DNA of 9,060 nucleotides, from assembly GCA_034421015.1 (NCBI GenBank), contig DAOUKT010000023.1, forward strand, positions 1 to 9,060, read 5' to 3'. The notes beneath the pieces were generated by a model, which ran no database searches, had not been told where the DNA came from, and was given only the letters and a program-made list of their open reading frames with translations. The translations under genes were made by a program, and so were the position numbers. This document shows, one piece after another, positions 1 to 5,159 of the stretch. Source of the DNA: DAOUJW01 sp034421015. GTDB taxonomy: Bacteria > Chloroflexota > Dehalococcoidia > Lucifugimonadales > UBA2985. Numbering within the stretch: position 1 is the first letter of the stretch; every line of letters starts with the position of its first letter.

Positions 1-38
1 CTTTGAATAACCTCGGCTGAGGCGCGCGCCTCCCGACC

Positions 39-58
39 ATTCCTGCGGAAGCAGGAAT
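39..58 (+). repeat. dRS3-like palindromic repeat, forward copy
   Basis: ATTCCTGC (39-46) and GCAGGAAT (51-58) form a perfect 8-bp stem around a GGAA loop, followed by CCAGG. The layout resembles the dispersed Neisseria dRS3 repeat (ATTCC arms around a short core) and similar elements found in many bacterial genomes. Further copies lie at 87-106, 3689-3708, 3759-3778 and 3928-3947. Common ancestry with dRS3 is not claimed. Confidence 0.8.
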
Positions 59-86
59 CCAGGTGGCCCGATATAGAAGGAAATAG

Positions 87-106
87 ATTCCCGCTTTCGC
101 GGGAAT
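87..106 (-). repeat. dRS3-like palindromic repeat, reverse copy
   Basis: ATTCCCGC (87-94) and GCGGGAAT (99-106) form a perfect 8-bp stem with loop TTTC, followed by GACG. Read on the minus strand it has the same layout as the copy at 39-58, so the two form an inverted pair 28 bases apart, like bacterial interspersed mosaic elements. Confidence 0.8.
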
Positions 107-158
107 GACGATAAACGTATTTCCTCTGGCATGCCGCCGCAGTTACGCAAAGGTCTCC

Positions 159-176
159 GTAAGCGGGAATCCAGGA
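159..176 (+). repeat. Half copy of the dRS3-like repeat
   Basis: The segment contains AAGCGGGAATCCAGG, the right half of the forward repeat including its CCAGG tail. The left arm is missing, so it looks like a decayed or truncated unit. Confidence 0.55.
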
Positions 177-301
177 GATGGGGGCAGCCCGACATCGCTC
201 TTCATAGATGAGTTTGTCGAACCATCCGAGTGGCCTACAACGCCTACATTGTAACCTTGCGGCCATGCCCGGTACAGCAGGCGTCCGTCAGGCGTCGGGG
301 A

Positions 302-331
302 TTGTGTGCATATCAGCCAATCCCGTAATAT
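302..331 (+). promoter_or_regulatory. Candidate sigma70-type promoter for acsA
   Basis: TTGTGT (302-307) and TAATAT (326-331) are separated by 18 bases and resemble the -35 and -10 boxes. Transcription would start near 338-340, leaving a leader of about 38 bases before the acsA start. This is a pattern match by eye; no operator was recognised. Confidence 0.35.
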
Positions 332-376
332 GTAGGTGATACCACAGTAGCCCCACCTTCCAAGAGAGGAGGCTTC

Positions 377-2128
377 ATGGACTATCCGGTAATCACCAAA
401 CCCAAACTTGAAGACATCAAGGTGCGTCCCAACATCGGGGAGTACCACGACTCCTTGAGCGGCTTCAGCTGGCAGGAGTTCAGGAGCCGTCTCGACGGCC
501 TGCCCGGCGGCGGCCTGAACCTGGCCTACGAGGCCATCGACAGGCACGCCAACGGCGACAAGCGGGACAAGGTGGCAATGTACTGGGAGGGCGCGTCCGG
601 CGAGGAGGAGCAGTACACCTTCGGCCGGATGAAGGAGGAGACGGACAAGTTCGCCAACGTCCTCAGGAAACTCGGCGTTCAGAAGGGGGACAGGGTCTTC
701 ATCTTCATGGGCCGCGTCCCGGAGCTGTATATAGCCTTCTTCGGCATCCTGAAGGTGGGCGCAATCGCAGGCCCCCTGTTCTCCGCGTTCGGGCCGGACC
801 CGGTGAAGGACCGCCTGCAGGACAGCGGGGCAGTTGCCCTGATCGTCACGCCGGAGCTGCGGAGCAAGGTAAGCGGCATTCTTGGCGACCTTCCGGACCT
901 CCGGCACGTCTTGGTCGTCAACAAGAACAACCGCTCCTCCGAGCCTCTGGCTCCCGGCGACATCAGCTACGAGCAGGAGATGGCCTCGGCTTCGCCCGAC
1001 TTCCAGATCGAGGCGACCACGGAAGAGGACTACTCCATAATGCACTACACGTCGGGCACGACGGGCAAGCCCAAGGGCGCAGTCCACGCCCACATGGCCG
1101 CGCTCCAACACCTGGCCACGGGGCGATGGGCGCTTGACCTCCACGACGACGACATCTACTGGTGCACCGCCGACCCCGGATGGGTCACCGGCACTTCCTA
1201 CGGCATGTCCGCGCCCTGGACCAACGGCGTCAGCCAGGTCATCTACGAGGGCGGCTTCCGGGCCAGCGCGTGGTACCAGGTCATCCAGAAATACGGCGTC
1301 ACGGTATGGTACACCGCGCCCACGGCCATTCGAATGCTGATGAAGGCGGGCGACGAGATCCCCGCCAGGTACGACCTCTCAACCCTGCGGCACACGTGCT
1401 CCGTCGGCGAACCTCTCAACCCGGAGGCCGTCATCTGGGGCGAGAACGTGCTGGGCCTGCCCTTCCACGACAACTGGTGGCAGACGGAGACCGGGGCTAT
1501 TCTGGTCGCCAACTACCCATCGATGGACATCAGGCCCGGCTCTATGGGGCGTCCCATACCGGGCGTGGAGGTTGCCATTGTGGACGACTCCGGCAACAAG
1601 GTGGAGCCGGGGGAGGAGGGCGACCTGTGCGTGCGACCGGGCTGGCCCTCCATGTTCCGCGGCTACTGGCGCAACCAGGAGATGTACGACTCCAAGTTCA
1701 AGAACGGCTGGTACGTCACGGGCGACCGCGCCCGCATGGACGAGGACGGCTACTTCTGGTTCGTGGGGCGCGCCGACGACGTCATCAACACTGCCGGCCA
1801 CCTTGTTGGGCCCTTTGAGGTTGAGAGCGCCCTCATCGAGCATCCGGCCGTGGCGGAGGCCGGGGTAATTGGCAAGCCGGACCCGGTGGCTATGGAGGTG
1901 GTCAAGGCATTCGTCTCGCTCCACGAGGGCAGCCAGCCCTCTGACGAGCTGCGCAACGAGATAATGCGCTTCGTGCGGGGGAAGCTGGCGGCGGCGGTCG
2001 CGCCTCGTGAGATAGAGTTCCTTGACTCGCTGCCCAAGACTCGCAGCGGCAAGATAATGCGTCGTCTCCTCAAGGCCAGGGAGCTTGGCCTGCCGGAGGG
2101 GGACACGTCAACGCTTGAGGATGACTAG
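377..2128 (+). CDS. acsA: Acetyl-CoA synthetase, short AcsA type
   Basis: Predicted to make acetyl-CoA from acetate, ATP and CoA through an acetyl-adenylate, in the cytoplasm. The 583-residue protein closely resembles, from memory, the roughly 570-residue Bacillus subtilis AcsA type, which is shorter than the roughly 650-residue enterobacterial enzyme. ANL-superfamily motifs occur in order: phosphate loop YTSGTTGKPKG (224-234), WWQTETG (367-373), YVTGD (446-450), hinge region GRADDV (464-469) and PKTRSGKIMRR (553-563). Lys559 is the adenylation lysine, which protein acetyltransferases modify in relatives. Trp368 aligns with the tryptophan that restricts the acyl pocket to acetate or propionate. 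The oddity is Leu476 in TAGHLVGP, where characterised enzymes usually have Arg (GHRLG or GERVG). AGAGGAGG (365-372) precedes the ATG at good spacing and fixes the start. It is probably the first gene of a two-gene unit. Propionate could also be a substrate. Confidence 0.93.
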   Translation: MDYPVITKPKLEDIKVRPNIGEYHDSLSGFSWQEFRSRLDGLPGGGLNLAYEAIDRHANGDKRDKVAMYWEGASGEEEQYTFGRMKEETDKFANVLRKLGVQKGDRVFIFMGRVPELYIAFFGILKVGAIAGPLFSAFGPDPVKDRLQDSGAVALIVTPELRSKVSGILGDLPDLRHVLVVNKNNRSSEPLAPGDISYEQEMASASPDFQIEATTEEDYSIMHYTSGTTGKPKGAVHAHMAALQHLATGRWALDLHDDDIYWCTADPGWVTGTSYGMSAPWTNGVSQVIYEGGFRASAWYQVIQKYGVTVWYTAPTAIRMLMKAGDEIPARYDLSTLRHTCSVGEPLNPEAVIWGENVLGLPFHDNWWQTETGAILVANYPSMDIRPGSMGRPIPGVEVAIVDDSGNKVEPGEEGDLCVRPGWPSMFRGYWRNQEMYDSKFKNGWYVTGDRARMDEDGYFWFVGRADDVINTAGHLVGPFEVESALIEHPAVAEAGVIGKPDPVAMEVVKAFVSLHEGSQPSDELRNEIMRFVRGKLAAAVAPREIEFLDSLPKTRSGKIMRRLLKARELGLPEGDTSTLEDD

Positions 2129-2176
2129 CTAGCCGGCGCGCCGCGCGGGGCAGCTCACACGTACAACGGATGTAGT

Positions 2177-2194
2177 GTCGTGCGAGGGCACGAC
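2177..2194 (+). promoter_or_regulatory. Hairpin immediately before the ribosome binding site of the second gene
   Basis: GTCGTGC (2177-2183) and GCACGAC (2188-2194) form a perfect 7-bp stem with a GAGG loop, extendable by a T-G pair. The purine-rich ribosome binding site (2195-2203) begins at the next base. No T-run follows, so it is not a classical terminator. It may protect the downstream transcript end or influence translation of the synthase. Confidence 0.5.
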
Positions 2195-2208
2195 GGGAAG
2201 GGGATGTA

Positions 2209-3588
2209 ATGGCGGAATATCACATAAACCCGGATACGGTCTACTACTACTACGACGGCCGTTTTCCTCCGGTGACCCTGGAGGACGACCCGGCCGAGGT
2301 CGTGCCCGAATCGGACAAGACCCACCCCAAGCTGATCACCGACACCACGCTGAGGGACGGGGCGCAGGACCCGCACTTCGCCCTGTTCCCGTCGGAGGCG
2401 CGGCTGAAGTACTTCGACCTCCTGCACGAGCTGGACAACGGCACGGGGCGCATCGAGCAGATTGAGGTGTTCATCTATCAGAACCGGGACCTGTGGGCGC
2501 TGGAGCGGTTGCTGGAGAGGGAGTACCAGTTCCCCCAGGTGACCACGTGGACCAGGGCCATCCCCAAGGACATCAAGGACCTGGTGAACGTGTCCCGGGG
2601 CGCAATCAAGGAGACGGGGATGCTGGCCTCCAGCTCCGACCACCACATCTTCGATAAGCTGAATCACCGGAGCAAGGCGGAGGCGGCGGACAGGTACCTC
2701 GCGCCCATAATTACGGCCTGCGAGAACGACATACGCCCTCGCATCCATCTTGAGGACACCACCAAGGCCGACATCTACGGCTTTGTGATCCCGTTCATCC
2801 AGCGGGTGCTGGACGAGACCAAGGGATGGGCCAAGTTCCGCATCTGCGACACAATCGGGTGGGGGTCTCCCGACCCGTACGCGCCCCTGCCGGTGGGCAT
2901 ACCAAAGCTGATTTCGACGATCATCAGGGAGACTGGGGCGGAGTTGGAGTTCCACGGCCACAACGACTTTGGGCTGGCGACGGCAAACAGCATGGCGGCC
3001 TTCCGCTACGGCTGCAAGCGCGTTAACGTGGCCTTTGCGGGCCTTGGTGAGCGGACCGGCAACACGGCCCTGGAGCAGGTGATGGCCAACTACATCCGCG
3101 TCTACGGCGACCCCGGCTTCAAGCTGGGCGCCCTCGGCGAGATAAGGGACCTCCTTGCCAACGAGGTGTGCACGATTCCGCCCAAACAGCCCATCATCGG
3201 AGATGTCTTTACGACCCAGGCAGGCATTCACCAGACCGGCATCAAGCGCCAGGACGAGGCCGGCGGCGGGCCTATCTACCTCCCCTTCGACGCGGGGCTT
3301 GTGGGAGACGAGTCCGTTGAGCTCAACCGCATTGGCGCGCTGTCCGGGATGGACGGCATTGTGTCCGTTCTCAACAAGCAGGTCAAGGCGGAAACTGGGG
3401 AGGAGGGCACGTTCTCGAATGTCAGCCAGGCGGTGAAGTACGTGTACGACAGGATACAGGAGGCCTACGACGGCTCCTACGACGGCGAGCAGGGCGCGCC
3501 GGTAGGGCAGAGGCGGAGCTTCTTCACGCCGGAGGAGATACTGGCGCTGGCCCGGGAGGCCCAGGCCGCCCGCCGCACGTCCGAGTGA
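2209..3588 (+). CDS. DRE-TIM acyl-CoA/2-oxoacid condensing enzyme (homocitrate, isopropylmalate or Re-citrate synthase-like)
   Basis: A cytoplasmic metal-dependent enzyme of the HMGL-like (pyruvate carboxyltransferase) family, which condenses an acyl-CoA, usually acetyl-CoA, with a 2-oxoacid. Visible motifs: DTTLRDG (45-51) with the expected catalytic Arg49 and metal ligand Asp50; SSSDHHIF (141-148); HLED (180-183); CDTIGWG (213-219); HGHND (249-253) with metal ligands His249 and His251; GLGERTGN (278-285); and AGIHQTG (338-344). At 459 residues it is longer than typical homocitrate synthases (about 380) and shorter than LeuA (about 515); I see no clear LeuA-type regulatory domain at the C terminus. 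The SDHHIF and TKADIYGFVIPF segments remind me of Re-citrate synthases, but this is memory, not an alignment. Position 80 bases after acsA supports use of acetyl-CoA. The start is set by AAGGGG (2198-2203), 5 bases before the ATG. The exact product is unresolved. Confidence 0.85.
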   Translation: MAEYHINPDTVYYYYDGRFPPVTLEDDPAEVVPESDKTHPKLITDTTLRDGAQDPHFALFPSEARLKYFDLLHELDNGTGRIEQIEVFIYQNRDLWALERLLEREYQFPQVTTWTRAIPKDIKDLVNVSRGAIKETGMLASSSDHHIFDKLNHRSKAEAADRYLAPIITACENDIRPRIHLEDTTKADIYGFVIPFIQRVLDETKGWAKFRICDTIGWGSPDPYAPLPVGIPKLISTIIRETGAELEFHGHNDFGLATANSMAAFRYGCKRVNVAFAGLGERTGNTALEQVMANYIRVYGDPGFKLGALGEIRDLLANEVCTIPPKQPIIGDVFTTQAGIHQTGIKRQDEAGGGPIYLPFDAGLVGDESVELNRIGALSGMDGIVSVLNKQVKAETGEEGTFSNVSQAVKYVYDRIQEAYDGSYDGEQGAPVGQRRSFFTPEEILALAREAQAARRTSE

Positions 3589-3620
3589 GACTCAAGTTGG
3601 CGCAGGCATATCGAGGTTTC

Positions 3621-3664
3621 AGCAGGGGCGGTTCGCGAACCGCCCCTGCTCTTGTGTCATTTTT
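3621..3664 (+). terminator. Strong palindromic terminator after the acsA-synthase unit
   Basis: Bases 3621-3650 are a perfect 30-base palindrome: AGCAGGGGCGGTT, then CGCG, then the exact complementary arm, giving up to 13 bp of very stable stem. It begins 32 bases after the synthase stop. The T-run (3660-3664) lies about 10 bases beyond the stem, so it is not a textbook intrinsic terminator, but placement and stability favour termination or 3'-end protection. Similar G+C-rich palindromes are common behind genes in several phyla. Confidence 0.65.
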
Positions 3665-3688
3665 AGGGACGGAACCCCTTGCTACCCC

Positions 3689-3714
3689 AATCCTGCGCAG
3701 GCAGGAATCCAGGG
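3689..3714 (+). repeat. dRS3-like repeat, forward copy
   Basis: TCCTGC (3691-3696), loop GCAG, GCAGGA (3701-3706), followed by ATCCAGGGG. One arm base differs from a perfect ATTCC (AATCC instead). It shares its core and CCAGGGG tail with the copy at 3928-3954. Confidence 0.75.
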
Positions 3715-3758
3715 GCAATTCTTCTGAATCTTTACAGCTTTGCGAACACAGGCTTCAG

Positions 3759-3778
3759 ATTCCTGCTTTCGCAGGAAT
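3759..3778 (-). repeat. dRS3-like repeat, reverse copy
   Basis: ATTCCTGC (3759-3766), loop TTTC, GCAGGAAT (3771-3778): a perfect 8-bp stem followed by GACGGG. It faces the copy at 3689-3714, repeating the inverted-pair layout seen at 39-106. Confidence 0.8.
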
Positions 3779-3824
3779 GACGGGCGCTTGGGGCGATATT
3801 TGGCAATACAAGTATCTCTGAATG

Positions 3825-3838
3825 TAGGAATCCAGGCG
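3825..3838 (+). repeat. Half copy of the dRS3-like repeat
   Basis: TAGGAATCCAGG matches only the right arm and tail of the forward unit. As in the 159-176 half copy, the left arm is missing. Confidence 0.45.
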
Positions 3839-3874
3839 AGTGAAGTGTGACACTGGATGAGTAGTCAGAGCAAT

Positions 3875-3911
3875 CCCGCTCGAATGGTTCGACAAGCTCA
3901 CCACGAGCGGG
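3875..3911. repeat. Second repeat family: CCCGCTCG/CGAGCGGG inverted repeat
   Basis: CCCGCTCG (3875-3882) and CGAGCGGG (3904-3911) form a perfect 8-bp inverted repeat around a 21-base core containing ATGGTTCGACAAGCTC. The core recurs with one change, reverse-complemented, at 210-225. Elements with this core are widespread in environmental bacterial genomes; their function is unknown to me. Confidence 0.7.
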
Positions 3912-3927
3912 AGCTCTCCACTTTGCC

Positions 3928-3954
3928 ATTCCTGCGCAGGCAGGAATCCAGGGG
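3928..3954 (+). repeat. dRS3-like repeat, forward copy
   Basis: ATTCCTGC (3928-3935), loop GCAG, GCAGGAAT (3940-3947), followed by CCAGGGG. This is the best-preserved forward unit in this island, and its core and tail are identical to the 3689-3714 copy. Confidence 0.8.
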
Positions 3955-4036
3955 CTGAGGAGGGGGCGTAGGCCAAGTGTCTGTGGATTCCAGATTGGGA
4001 GACCTTGGCGGAACTTGAGATGAAATCGCGTTTAAC

Positions 4037-4145
4037 TGTCATTCTGAGTGGAGCGAAGAATCTAAGGAGTTCCCACTAAAGTATCGTAGCTTTGTGGATA
4101 GAGGCCTTGGATTCTTCACTCCGCTGCGCTCCGTTCAGAATGACA
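4037..4145. repeat. MITE-like or REP-like element with terminal inverted repeats
   Basis: The left end (4037-4062) reads TGTCATTCTGA, then GGAGCG, then AAGAATC. The right end (4110-4145), read on the other strand, shows the same three blocks with two changed bases and a 10-base insertion before AAGAATC. The transcript could fold into one long hairpin with a loop of about 47 bases. No transposase lies nearby. Elements with this TCATTCTGA...GAAGAATC signature are common in environmental genomes, so it is probably a non-autonomous repeat moved in trans. Confidence 0.65.
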
Positions 4146-4205
4146 TGAAGCTGACAATCTGAAACTTCGAGCGGGTATTTGCCCACAGTGAACCAAGACA
4201 GGCTG

Positions 4206-4220
4206 CCCGCATCATGCGGG
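4206..4220. repeat. Short hairpin upstream of the transporter gene
   Basis: CCCGC (4206-4210) and GCGGG (4216-4220) flank ATCAT; the two sequences are complementary over 7 bases counting into the loop. It is followed by TGGATTCC, part of the dRS3-like signature, so it may be a degenerate repeat rather than a dedicated regulatory element. Confidence 0.45.
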
Positions 4221-4252
4221 TGGATTCCTATGAATAGAAGATTGGACAATGA

Positions 4253-5110
4253 ATGCCGATAGCTGATCCTATTCTCTGGGGCTTCGGCAGCATGTTTGCC
4301 TGGGGCACCGGGGACATGCTGGCGCGGTACGCAGCCATCCGGCTTGGGAGCCCGGCCGTTGCCCTGACCATCCTCGGGCTGGGGATAGCTCCGCCCCTGG
4401 CGCTGGGGCTGTCGCGCTATCCCACCCTGGAGGCAGTCACCAGCGCGGAGTTCATAGCGCTGGCCTTGATTGCCGGGCTGCTGTTCTCCATGGGCTATCT
4501 GTTCTTCTACCTGGGGCTGGAGCGAGGCATGATCTCCATAGTCAGCCCCCTGTCGGCCAGCTGGCTGGCGGTGACCACCGTGCTGGCTGCAATCCTCTTC
4601 AACGAGAGCATTGGGCTGACGAAGGGAGGCCTCATCGCTCTGGTGCTGCTGGGCATAGCCCTGACCTCTGTGAGGGGCAGGGACGGGGCCTCCTTAAACG
4701 GGGTCTGGTACGGCATAGCAGCGATGCTGACATTTGGAGTGGCATTCACCCTGTGGAAACCCATTGTCGAGGAGGTTGGCCCCTACGTGGCCGTAGTCTC
4801 CGTCAGAACCGTGGCAACGATTGCCCTGGGATCGTATATCCTGCTCAGGCGGCCCATTCGAGCGAACGTCACCCGCAACGCCATCGTGCTGGTGATAGCC
4901 GCGGCGGTGCTGGACTCCCTGGGGTTCATAAGCTACAACCTGGGAATCGAGAGGGAGGACGTTTCACTGATTGCGCCCATATCGGCGGCGTATCCCGTCG
5001 TGACCCTCGTGCTGGCCTGGGTCCTCCTGCGAGAGCGGCTCAGCGCCGTGCGCATGTCGGGGATAGTCGTCCTGCTGAGCGCGGTCATAGCCCTTGGCGT
5101 CGTTGGCTAG
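4253..5110 (+). CDS. EamA/DMT-family membrane transporter
   Basis: A predicted inner-membrane permease of the drug/metabolite transporter superfamily; the substrate cannot be told from sequence. The 285-residue protein is mostly hydrophobic, with about ten likely membrane segments in two related halves (about residues 5-140 and 150-283). The internal duplication shows in VSPLSASWLAVTTVLAAIL (97-115) against IAPISAAYPVVTLVLAWVL (240-258), each followed by a charged turn and another hydrophobic helix. Length is normal for the family. The in-frame codon just before the ATG is a stop, so no earlier start is possible; the ribosome binding site is weak (only TTGGA nearby). A five-codon frame starting at 4249 overlaps this start. 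The gene stands apart from acsA behind a terminator and repeats, so its neighbours give little functional hint. Confidence 0.85.
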   Translation: MPIADPILWGFGSMFAWGTGDMLARYAAIRLGSPAVALTILGLGIAPPLALGLSRYPTLEAVTSAEFIALALIAGLLFSMGYLFFYLGLERGMISIVSPLSASWLAVTTVLAAILFNESIGLTKGGLIALVLLGIALTSVRGRDGASLNGVWYGIAAMLTFGVAFTLWKPIVEEVGPYVAVVSVRTVATIALGSYILLRRPIRANVTRNAIVLVIAAAVLDSLGFISYNLGIEREDVSLIAPISAAYPVVTLVLAWVLLRERLSAVRMSGIVVLLSAVIALGVVG

Positions 5111-5124
5111 CCCTTCGCCAAGGG
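5091..5124. promoter_or_regulatory. Inverted repeat spanning the transporter 3' end and polA promoter
   Basis: CCCTTGGCG (5091-5099) and CGCCAAGGG (5116-5124) are a perfect 9-bp inverted repeat with 16 bases between. The left arm lies in the last codons of the transporter; the right arm ends just before the polA -10 box. A smaller alternative stem (CCCTT/AAGGG) uses the same right arm. It could terminate transporter transcription or act as an operator; the short downstream T content makes a strong intrinsic terminator unlikely. Confidence 0.4.
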
Positions 5125-5132
5125 GTTATAAT
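5103..5132 (+). promoter_or_regulatory. Candidate polA promoter
   Basis: A perfect TATAAT (5127-5132) lies 18 bases downstream of TTGGCT (5103-5108), which matches the -35 consensus at four of six positions. Transcription would begin near 5139, about 20 bases before the polA ATG. The -35 box lies in the loop of the inverted repeat at 5091-5124. Confidence 0.55.
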
Positions 5133-5159
5133 TGCCCCAACCTATCCGGAGAGTGAGCC

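Larger units (their letters stand above)
1..376. other. Non-coding leader region with repeats upstream of acsA
   Basis: No convincing gene is present. The stretch opens with a G+C-rich palindrome at 19-32 (GAGGCGCGCGCCTC), overlapping another short stem at 11-22 (CCTC/GAGG); these could be the tail of an upstream gene's terminator, but no T-run follows. Bases 39-58 and 87-106 are two complete short palindromic repeats in opposite orientation, and 159-176 is a half copy. Bases 210-225 match, in reverse complement, a second repeat family seen at 3884-3899. The last 75 bases carry the candidate acsA promoter and its ribosome binding site. Confidence 0.7.
3589..4252. other. Gene-free repeat island
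   Basis: About 660 bases without a credible gene. It contains the palindromic terminator, several dRS3-like repeats in both orientations, an 8-bp inverted repeat around a TTCGACAAGCTC core, a 109-base element with terminal inverted repeats, and a small hairpin just before the transporter gene. Open frames here read through the repeats and give peptide strings such as IPAFAGMT, a familiar artefact of this repeat type. I found no clear promoter for the transporter gene. Confidence 0.75.

Noticed and set aside
236..296. TACAA/TTGTA inverted repeat (236-253) and AGGCGTC direct repeat (279-296) as operators for acsA
   Set aside because: Arms are short and match no regulator site I recognise; patterns of this size are expected by chance.
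197..376. Riboswitch or T-box leader for acsA
   Set aside because: I found no conserved core, no specifier-type stem and no terminator/antiterminator pair.
143..1144. 333-codon open frame on the minus strand over the acsA 5' half
   Set aside because: It is antisense to a strongly supported gene, has no recognisable motif, and is the expected by-product of G+C-rich codon use.
3585..3821. Small open frame giving a peptide with IPAFAGMT
   Set aside because: The peptide is the translation of the dRS3-like palindromes, a familiar false annotation, and the frame begins inside the previous gene's stop region.
3884..3899. GGTTCGA resembling a tRNA T-loop
   Set aside because: No acceptor, D or anticodon stem can be drawn around it; it belongs to a repeated core also found at 210-225.
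3689..3954. Possible CRISPR array
   Set aside because: Repeats are palindromic, alternate in orientation, vary in completeness and have irregular spacing; no cas gene is in the window.
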